A DNA stretch of 64,000 bases from Tritrichomonas musculus (Eukaryota > Parabasalia > Tritrichomonadida > Tritrichomonadidae): positions 186,001 to 250,000 of the forward strand of contig JAPFFF010000024.1 of assembly GCA_039105265.1 (NCBI GenBank), given 5' to 3'. The translations under genes and the position numbers were made by a program. Positions 57,265-64,000 of the stretch are shown one piece after another; position 1 is the stretch's first letter, and every line of letters begins with the position of its first letter. Under the pieces are notes generated by a model. That model ran no database searches. It saw only the letters and a list, made by a program, of their open reading frames with translations, and was not told the DNA's origin.

Positions 57265-57555
57265 GATGACTAAAAAATTTAATCTTCTTTATTTTTTGAT
57301 CTATTTAAACATTCAAAGTAAACTTGATTACTTAAATGTAACATTTTAATTAAAAATTGATATAATTGTGTGGTTTGGCGTGAAAAAAGCAAAAATTTAA
57401 TGAAAAGTGACAATTTAGATAATCTAGCAATAAAACAGAAGTGAAATAAATTGCAATAATAATTGTGGAGAAGAAGATAGAAATTTAAATAGAAGTCAGA
57501 ATTCAATGAAAAATGACAAATTAGGAAAATCAATTGAAAATAACAATTTCGTTGA

Positions 57556-58530
57556 TTACAAAGAAGAAGAAGAAGAGCGAAACTCAAACAAATTTAACGA
57601 GAGCACTGATTTTGTTATTTTTGGATAATTTCCTTGGTTTAAAATGAAGAATACAAGAAATCCAAAAGCGAAAACATCAACCTTTTCATCGTATAATGCA
57701 TCACCTTTGATGATTTCAGGCGCCTTATAGAACGAATATGGAATTTCTTCATATATTGATGCATCGGTATTGTCATCTGTTTTCAATCTGGATAAACCGA
57801 ATCCAGCAATTTTCACTGTTCCATCAGTTGTAATAAGAATATTTTCGGGATTAAGATTACTGTGAATGATTTTTTTTGAATGAACGTATCTCATTCCTTC
57901 AGCAATTTGGTAAATGATCAAAATGAGCTGCTTGTTTGAAAATACACGATTTTTAATACCATTTAATAAGCTAATGTAACATGATTCAAATAAAATGCAA
58001 GGTTTGGTAGCACTTAAAAAAATGCTAAGCGCTTTCAATATATTGACGTGATCCAATAAAATCATGATTTCATATTCGTGTATAAAATGTTGCATGTCTT
58101 TTGCTTTTGGTCTTTCTATGTTCATTTCTTTTAATGCATAAGCTTCTTTCATAAAAACTTTGATGATTTTTGCTCCAATATCAGTACTTATTTCTTTATC
58201 TCTAATTAAATTTTCAAACTCTTCTTCAGTTAAAGTTTTGAATTCATTTACTGTGGATTCTTTCTTTTTAGTTTTTATACTTTCATATTTGGACGCCATT
58301 TCTTTCAATCTGTTATTTTCATTTTCCAACTTTTTATTTTCATCTTTAAATTGTTCGTTTTCATCTATAAGTTGGCCAATTTTATTTTTTAATTGGATGC
58401 TTTTATCACTATGTAATTTAATCAAACTATATGGATAACCTGAAATAAGCTCAGCAATATCATCGTTACCGTTTTCTTTTGCATAGTCAAGGGCTGTTAA
58501 ATAAGTAATAATAATATTTAAAAATCCCAT
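57556..58530 (-). CDS. Ankyrin-linked pseudokinase, C-terminally short
   Basis: 324 residues from the ATG at 58530, although the gene probably begins further upstream (see the islands to 59302). It starts with an ankyrin repeat (TALDYAKENGNDDIAELISG), then a coiled coil (IGQLIDENEQFKDENKKLEN) and a kinase-like domain. The kinase fold is clear: AYALKEMN, HEYEIMILLDHVNIL, YQIAEGMRYVHSKKIIHSNL, YKAPEIIKGDALYDEKVDVF. However, the catalytic HRD is HSN (residues 223-225) and DFG is GFG (about 243-245), so the catalytic and Mg-binding aspartates are lost. The glycine loop is not evident. The domain stops after subdomain IX. It is likely a pseudokinase or a decaying kinase. Confidence 0.7.
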   Translation of the reverse strand: MGFLNIIITYLTALDYAKENGNDDIAELISGYPYSLIKLHSDKSIQLKNKIGQLIDENEQFKDENKKLENENNRLKEMASKYESIKTKKKESTVNEFKTLTEEEFENLIRDKEISTDIGAKIIKVFMKEAYALKEMNIERPKAKDMQHFIHEYEIMILLDHVNILKALSIFLSATKPCILFESCYISLLNGIKNRVFSNKQLILIIYQIAEGMRYVHSKKIIHSNLNPENILITTDGTVKIAGFGLSRLKTDDNTDASIYEEIPYSFYKAPEIIKGDALYDEKVDVFAFGFLVFFILNQGNYPKITKSVLSLNLFEFRSSSSSL

Positions 58531-58587
58531 AAATAATATAAATTTTTAACTTCATTTTAAAAAAAAAATTTGAATTGCATTGAATTA

Positions 58588-58692
58588 TTCGGTATTCAAA
58601 ACAGATTTGGGGCTGAGATCTATACCTTTTTGTGATAATAAAATTATGGCGATATTGGTATAGCCTTCTCTAGCTGCATACATTAATGGAGT
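58588..58692 (-). pseudogene. Ankyrin island D of the pseudokinase locus
   Basis: Minus strand reads TPLMYAAREGYTNIAIILLS then QKGIDLSPKSVLNTE and a stop. One intact repeat, about 60-90 bp upstream of the pseudokinase ORF. Confidence 0.75.
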
Positions 58693-58822
58693 AAAATAAA
58701 AATCTTTATTTATTTAATATTATAAAAACTTTGATGATTTCAATTATATAAACAAGTGATTTGTTTCTTAATATCATTTTAAAATTAAATATTAAATGTC
58801 ATGAATATTTTTTTTTAAAAAA

Positions 58823-58922
58823 AAATGTCTCTAATGTTGATATCAACACCTCCTTTGGATAATAAAAGTTTGACCATTTTGGTATTTCCTTCACGTGCAG
58901 CAAATGAAAAAGCGGTATCATT
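58823..58922 (-). pseudogene. Ankyrin island C of the pseudokinase locus
   Basis: Minus strand reads NDTAFSFAAREGNTKMVKLL then LSKGGVDINIRDI. One intact repeat; spacer to island D is about 130 bp. Confidence 0.75.
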
Positions 58923-59015
58923 TAAATTTTTTTTCTAGATTCCATTAATACTCTAACATTTTAATTATATGAGAAAAAGAGATAGCTTTGAATAAAATAA
59001 AAGTTTTTCAATTCA

Positions 59016-59113
59016 AACGTTTGCGTGATCTATTTGAATATCTTTTACTGATAATAAAAAGTCGACAACTTCAATATCGCCACACAATACAGCATTAATC
59101 AGTGGAGTATTAT
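59016..59113 (-). pseudogene. Ankyrin island B of the pseudokinase locus
   Basis: Minus strand reads NTPLINAVLCGDIEVVDFLL then SVKDIQIDHANV and a TGA. One intact repeat; spacer to island C is about 94 bp. Confidence 0.75.
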
Positions 59114-59203
59114 AAATCATAAATGTTGGATTCCATAAATTGATGATAGTTCTAATTCCATTGAAAATAATTATTATGAATCAAATGAATCTTTTTGCAT
59201 TTA

Positions 59204-59302
59204 AATATCCCTGCAGTTGATATCTACTTTTTTACTGGTAACAATTTCTTTAATATAGCCTAAATCTCCTCTGCAAGATGCATTAAGAAGCCTATTATTC
59301 AT
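59204..59302 (-). pseudogene. Ankyrin island A with an ATG, 5' end of the pseudokinase locus
   Basis: Minus strand: ATG then NNRLLNASCRGDLGYIKEIV, TSKKVDINCRDI and a TAA. Exactly 33 codons, one ankyrin repeat, starting with the only ATG of the series. It looks like the first exon or module of the gene. Confidence 0.7.
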
Positions 59303-59554
59303 TTAAAAAAAATTATAAAATTTGTTTATAAAATATCTCAAAATAAGAAATGTTTTTTTTATTCCATTTTTAAATATAAATTATATTATTCATTAACCTA
59401 ATATAAAATAATATTAAACAAAAGTTTGAGTGTCTTGGTAAAGCAATTTTATCAAAAAAAATGAAAAAACTAAATTGAATATAAGATATCGTTATATAAA
59501 AAAAATTTTAAGAAGCTAAATGGTCTAAGAAAATATAAAATCTCCTAAAAAGGT
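59303..59554. promoter_or_regulatory. Divergent interval between the pseudokinase locus and the VPS9 gene
   Basis: 250 bp, AT-rich, between the island A ATG (-) and the VPS9 ATG (+). No motif stands out; CTCCTAAAAAGGT lies directly before the VPS9 start. Confidence 0.4.
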
Positions 59555-61765
59555 ATGGCTGATAGCCCTTCTAGTGATAACAAAGGAGATTCAACAACTA
59601 TAAAACTTAGGAGGTTTCAACTTTTATTAAAGAGAGAAGATGGTTTAAATACTTATTACGATCAACAATATGAAAAATTACCATCAGATTTAGAGAAAGA
59701 ATATGAAAATTTTCTACATGTTAATAAAATATTGCTCGCTTATCACATGTATTCGATTAATAATGCTGGATTATCACTAAAGCCTACAGTTTTTGAATCA
59801 CTTAGAGCAAATCCGCAAAGCCCAGAAAAAAGACCAGCCCATATCAAATATGATCAACAACTTACAGATAAATATCAAGATTTTTTTTTATATTTTCAAT
59901 ATAACCTCGATAATTTATCCAAAATATGTCTCAAAGTAGTAAAAGAAAAGAAAGAATTAATTGATATCTTTACATTTTCTGTTATTCCCGGATTCTTTGC
60001 TTTTTTCAGCACGAAAGGCAAAGTTCAGCAATTTTTAAAATTTATGAAGTCTATTTTTAAATATGATGAATCTATTGGATGCATCTTTAGCAGAATAGTT
60101 TTTGTTCTTCCTGATTTCCGCTTTTTCTTAAACAAAATCATAGAGAAACTCAAAATACAAGTTCATACGCTAACAAATGAGGATATTCCCAACTTTGTTA
60201 CTGATTTTTGCAATTGTTTTCAGAAGTACATTGATTTTTGCCCAAGAATAGTTAAAAATCTCATGTCACTAAGCAAAGATGAAAATACATTTTTAAATGA
60301 ATCATTTTTGATACCAGCTTTCACCTATCTTCGACAATTTGGGCTTATTCCCTACGATACCACGATAGAAAGCAATGTTCAGAAGCAACTTGAGCATGCA
60401 ATAATAACTAATACAAGCACCTTTGTTCAAATCATCAAAGAAGCCAGCGGTTCGACCTCTCTAGCCTGCATATGTGATATCGGCGAAGAATCCCCTTATG
60501 TAGAGAGCACTTTTCTATTTACATATTACGATCTGCTCTGCATCAATCAAATGACGGATGTAACTTTTTCAGATGGTGTTCGTATTGAAAAAGTTTCAAA
60601 TATTGGATTTTCAGAGCCATCTGATTTTTCTGTATTTGTACTCAAATACTTCACAAATGACGATAAAAAATCACAAAGTGTATCGGTTCAGATATCGTCA
60701 ATTGACGAGCTTGAAAGCAGCCTTCGAACTCTTCTTACGCACGTCAATGACATTCCAGTAGGCACAGAAGGCAACACAATTGAGGACGTCCTAGACAAGC
60801 AAACATTGCTTTTCAGTGAAGATAAACGTCTTCGACTTAGATTGAAAGTAGAAGAGCTCAAAAAGTGCATGCAGAGAGTCATTGATGACGGCAACACGTA
60901 CAGCTTCGATGAGCTGATTGACTTGATGAGACAAAGATACGAAGAAAGGGACAAAGAAAGAAAAAACGAAGTCTTTCGTCTTTCTTCTTTGAGCACAAAA
61001 ATCAAGTCGATAAAGCAATTCAAAGACAGACTTGAAAGTCTTCAAAAAGCTCCACTTCTCAATTTATTTCAATACCAGCTCATTGAAAAGTGGGCCATTG
61101 AAAAAAAGCCGTTAACGCTCATAACCGATTCAATTTATCAAAGCTCACAACAATTTGTTGAATGCTTTTTGAATATTGGTGCTAATTTCAATCGATGGCT
61201 ATCGTCTAACGGTTTCCAAGAAATTTCTGATTATTCAATCATTCACAATTTTGTGATGTCTTCAATTCCTCTCGAAAAGTTCCTCGAATTTCGACCAGAC
61301 CTCAGAGCAAAGGACCAGGCTTTCTACACTCGCGTGAGGGACAGAAAAGATGAACTGTTGGAGAACGTTTGTGAAGATTGGATGAAACCGTTACTTAATA
61401 ACAAAAAGTTGGTCGAGCCGTTACTTAATACTATCAATTCTCTTTACGTGGCAAAAACGCCAATTGAAAAATTGACCTTTATCAACAAATTGAGAAAAAA
61501 GGCAGACCAAATTACTTCTCGTGAAGGAATTAACGAAATCGGAGCCGATCAGCAACTGCCTGTCGTCTTGATGACAATGATCCTCTCACAGCCAAAACAC
61601 TACTTGTCGAACTTGGAATACATCGACTACTTTTACACAAAAGCAAGAGAGGTCTGTCCAATTATGCAGTCCGAACAGACGGAGTATTCAATGGCACTGA
61701 TGAGCTCATTACCTGAGCATAAAATTTTAAAGGAAAATATAGATGATAACCAGGGACAAAATTAA
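59555..61765 (+). CDS. VPS9-domain Rab guanine nucleotide exchange factor
   Basis: 736 residues with better codon use and higher GC than its surroundings. The C-terminal part (about 600-710) is a VPS9 domain: KLTFINKLRKKADQIT, EIGADQQLPVVLMTMIL, HYLSNLEYIDYFY and EYSMALMSSL match the GADDLLPV-type core that activates Rab5-like GTPases. The middle region (FLNESFLIPAFTYLRQFGLI, residues ~250-280) recalls the RasGAP-like domain of GAPVD1-type proteins, but this is uncertain. It acts in endosomal traffic, a busy pathway in these phagocytic cells. It is intact and the most ordinary host gene in the window. Confidence 0.85.
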   Translation: MADSPSSDNKGDSTTIKLRRFQLLLKREDGLNTYYDQQYEKLPSDLEKEYENFLHVNKILLAYHMYSINNAGLSLKPTVFESLRANPQSPEKRPAHIKYDQQLTDKYQDFFLYFQYNLDNLSKICLKVVKEKKELIDIFTFSVIPGFFAFFSTKGKVQQFLKFMKSIFKYDESIGCIFSRIVFVLPDFRFFLNKIIEKLKIQVHTLTNEDIPNFVTDFCNCFQKYIDFCPRIVKNLMSLSKDENTFLNESFLIPAFTYLRQFGLIPYDTTIESNVQKQLEHAIITNTSTFVQIIKEASGSTSLACICDIGEESPYVESTFLFTYYDLLCINQMTDVTFSDGVRIEKVSNIGFSEPSDFSVFVLKYFTNDDKKSQSVSVQISSIDELESSLRTLLTHVNDIPVGTEGNTIEDVLDKQTLLFSEDKRLRLRLKVEELKKCMQRVIDDGNTYSFDELIDLMRQRYEERDKERKNEVFRLSSLSTKIKSIKQFKDRLESLQKAPLLNLFQYQLIEKWAIEKKPLTLITDSIYQSSQQFVECFLNIGANFNRWLSSNGFQEISDYSIIHNFVMSSIPLEKFLEFRPDLRAKDQAFYTRVRDRKDELLENVCEDWMKPLLNNKKLVEPLLNTINSLYVAKTPIEKLTFINKLRKKADQITSREGINEIGADQQLPVVLMTMILSQPKHYLSNLEYIDYFYTKAREVCPIMQSEQTEYSMALMSSLPEHKILKENIDDNQGQN

Positions 61766-62599
61766 AAAGTTAATATTAAATCTTGATTTTATTTGAAAAT
61801 AAAAATAAGTAATTATTTTTTAATTTTTTTTTTGCTGACTTATATCATTTGTTAATTTGGTAAATAAATAGATCAGAATTTCATTAAAGAAAACTTGACG
61901 TTTGCATAATATGTGAAGGTCTTGAAATAAACCATTTTAACTCATTTTTTATGATCATTCAATGATTTTAATTATTGTATTGATAACAACCTTTCAATTT
62001 GTAGTAGTGGATCTTGTGATGAATGCAATTAAAAAATCAATGCGACTCTTTCATATATGATTATTTAATAATTATTTTGGAAAACTTTTTCTCCTCAAAT
62101 CATTTAAGAAATGGGCTGCTTTCAATATACTATTCAGAAAAGCCTTCCTTTTTTCATTTCATAGAAACAGATAATATTATTTTTTTATCCCTTGAACTGT
62201 CTAAATTTAACAATACATCAATCATGTGCTCAATAATTTATATAATGCTTCCAATTTGAAATAAAATTAGTTGATAATTATTATTTTTATATTATTGATT
62301 TTTATTCTGAAAACAAATAAAATAATTTCCATAATATAAATGAATACTATTCAAGTTTTAAAAAAGTGAAATCAAACTTTTCTAGTTTAGAGTATATGGG
62401 AAAAAAAAATTAATGGACAAAAAAAAATTAATGGTCAATTTATATTTGGTCGGATAAAAAAATAAATAAATTTTCTCAAAATATTAGAGCTTTTCTAATA
62501 ATAATTAGTAATAAATGTTTTTCATATAATTTCTAATTTTATATCCAAATGAAAATGCATTTTCTCAGTTAGATGTGAAACAAATAATAAACTAAAAAA
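61766..62599. other. Intergenic, nothing seen
   Basis: AT-rich DNA. Apparent small frames (for instance at 62023) have no family resemblance. A short direct repeat AAAAAAATTAATGG lies near 62400-62435. Confidence 0.55.
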
Positions 62600-63078
62600 T
62601 AGACTTGTTATTTTGAGAATCGATATCAAAAACGTCACTTTTTTGCATCTGATACTCGATTATCAGTTTAGAAATCTGATATCGAGATTATCGATTATCA
62701 AGATATCAGGTATGAAATGTGATATAAAAATAATTGTAAACTTGATATCAATTACCGAGATCTCGAGATCTCAAACTGATTTATCTTTTTTTATAATTGG
62801 TATTTGTGATTTTATAATATTTAAAAATATATAATGTAATGTATTGATGTTTATTTTAAGATTAAAATCAAAAAATACATTCTTTTTTTATGAAATATTT
62901 GAGATTAAAATAGGATCATATTTTTATCAAAAAGTTTAATTGAAAATTCTGATATCAAAAGCAGAGAAAAAAAATTCTCGATCTCTGAAATCGATCTCGA
63001 GAATCTGTGTATATTTATGTATCGATATCAAAAAGACAATCAATTATCGATCTCGAGAATCGGAGAATAACAAGTCTA
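62600..63078. mobile_element. Tc1/mariner-type MITE, copy 2
   Basis: About 479 bp, ends TAGACTTGTTATTTTGAGAA and CGGAGAATAACAAGTCTA, flanked by TA. The interior repeats GATATC and TCGATATC words, including CGAGATCTCGAGATCTC palindromes. Diverged from copy 1 (54047-54494) but with the same ends, so an old family. Confidence 0.8.
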
Positions 63079-63705
63079 CTAAAAAAATATTGTAAAAAAA
63101 AAATAATTTAAGCATATTTTCTGAAATAATAATTATCTTTTGTATTATAAGTAATAATTATTAATGTAATATGATTTTAATTGTTTCTTATTATTATCAA
63201 TTCCTAAAGCCTACTACAAACAGAAAAAAAATTACAAATAATTTGTACATAATTTTCACTTCACTTTTGTGGTCATCCTAACATATCCTTAATAGATTCT
63301 TACCAATTTTGGGGAAAATAATATATATCATATATGCGTTGTAAATATCTAAGATAATGTTTTGAATCAAATATATTTGTTGAATTATGAATATCACATT
63401 CTTCTTAAATAAAATGCAAAAAACTCTATTAGACAAACAATTTCAAATGAACGTCATTTCTCATTAAAATATATATTATGTGTTTATTGTTTTCTAATTG
63501 GTTTTTTCAATTTATTATGTTTGATGAATTGAAAAAATTAAAAATTAAAAATATTTTATATCTAGGTTTTCACAAGAAAAAAATGATTACAAAAGAATTT
63601 GATATGGAAAACGAATTTATATACAATCATATATTATGAATATATTGATAAATTGAAATAAGTTCATTGCATTCTGAAAATAATTGGTATTTTTTGAAAA
63701 AATAT
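63079..63705. other. Intergenic, nothing seen
   Basis: AT-rich and featureless to my reading. Confidence 0.55.
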
Positions 63706-63727
63706 GAAATGTTCTCTTTCCTGATCT

Positions 63728-63994
63728 CCATCTGAGCATACTCCTGATGTAAAAGATGCGCTAAAAACAGCATCTGATCGGCTAAAACAAATGCCAGAAC
63801 TAAATGAAAGAAAGATAGACACAGGAGAGGAAAAGATAGACACAGGAGAGGAAAAGATAGACACAGGAGAGGAAAAGATAGACACAGGAGAGGAAAAGAT
63901 AGACACAGGAGAGGAAAAGGCAGGAGCAGGAGAAATATCGCTAAATGCAACTGAGTCCCCTTCGTCAATGCTTCATGCTTCAAAAGCAGCGTGA
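63728..63994 (+). CDS. Small protein with (KIDTGEE)n repeats, start uncertain
   Basis: The frame is coding-like from about 63728 (SPSEHTPDVKDALKTASDRL) through KQMPELNER and five KIDTGEE repeats to AGAGEISLNATESPSSML and a TGA at 63992. An ATG opens it only at 63791; an upstream ATG at 63703 is separated by a TGA. So the gene is either short (67 codons) or has lost its start. It is richer in GC and purines than its neighbours. Hydrophilic and acidic; family not recognised. Confidence 0.5.
   Translation, partial: PSEHTPDVKDALKTASDRLKQMPELNERKIDTGEEKIDTGEEKIDTGEEKIDTGEEKIDTGEEKAGAGEISLNATESPSSMLHASKAA
63809..63915 (+). repeat. 21-bp tandem repeat, about five units
   Basis: Unit AAGATAGACACAGGAGAGGA plus one A, five nearly exact copies in frame, encoding KIDTGEE. 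Confidence 0.9.
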
Positions 63995-64000
63995 AGCGGC

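Noticed and set aside
61980-62835. Small plus-strand frames at 62023 and 62613
   Set aside because: No family resemblance, strongly AT-driven composition, and the second lies within a MITE.

Overview
This is an AT-rich eukaryotic window from a parabasalid, most likely a Tritrichomonas-type trichomonad. The pointers are DUF3447-type ankyrin genes, a BspA-like leucine-rich-repeat gene, an ankyrin/kinase gene, T-rich leaders with TCA (initiator-like) just before start codons, and large Maverick (Polinton) elements. No rRNA, tRNA or CRISPR is visible. The species is inferred from gene families, not shown by a marker gene.

Layout. Positions 1-1150 are a satellite of ~24-bp units carrying three isolated ankyrin-repeat islands. 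An ankyrin/DUF3447 gene lies at 1161-2360 (-). An AT-rich gap (2361-3919) holds hairpins and a coding-like stretch. From 3920 to 42809, one 38.9-kb block is flanked by a 217-bp, near-identical inverted repeat. It contains an outer Maverick interrupted by a second Maverick of the same family (5025-31014, 25,990 bp, with 66-bp terminal inverted repeats). The inner element looks almost whole. It carries an HUH Rep-like gene, an HNH endonuclease, an adenain-like protease, a minor-capsid-like gene, an integrase, a packaging ATPase, a major capsid protein, an SF3 helicase, a bZIP-like gene, a protein-primed DNA polymerase B and a 2205-residue fibre-like protein. It also carries a secreted cargo-like gene that is absent from the outer copy. 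The outer copy is a young but broken fossil: it is split by the insertion, has a few damaged genes, and lacks its right third.

Positions 42810-45800 hold a compact block of coding-like sequence: a beta-trefoil lectin-like ORF, a TFIIS zinc-ribbon ORF between perfect 43-bp inverted repeats, and an acidic fragment. Both ORFs are interrupted only by TAA/TAG and end at TGA. A decayed BspA-like LRR gene lies at 46001-47290 (-). An ankyrin gene at 47723-53667 is broken into a DUF3447 head, five one-repeat islands and a tail. Next come a Tc1/mariner-type MITE (54047-54494), an intact 835-residue ankyrin protein (54757-57264), an ankyrin/pseudokinase locus again built of one-repeat islands (57556-59302, -), a VPS9-domain Rab GEF gene (59555-61765), a second copy of the MITE (62600-63078), and a small gene with a seven-residue tandem repeat at the window end.

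How it fits together. The Maverick genes form a self-contained replication (polymerase, helicase, possible Rep), integration (integrase) and virion-building (capsids, protease, ATPase, fibre) set under host-like start-site signals. Comparing the two Maverick copies shows mosaic evolution: near-identity through the virion cluster, one hypervariable patch in the minor-capsid-like gene, and an abrupt jump to strong divergence at the helicase. The host flanks are dominated by ankyrin families in which single repeats sit as islands in non-coding spacers.
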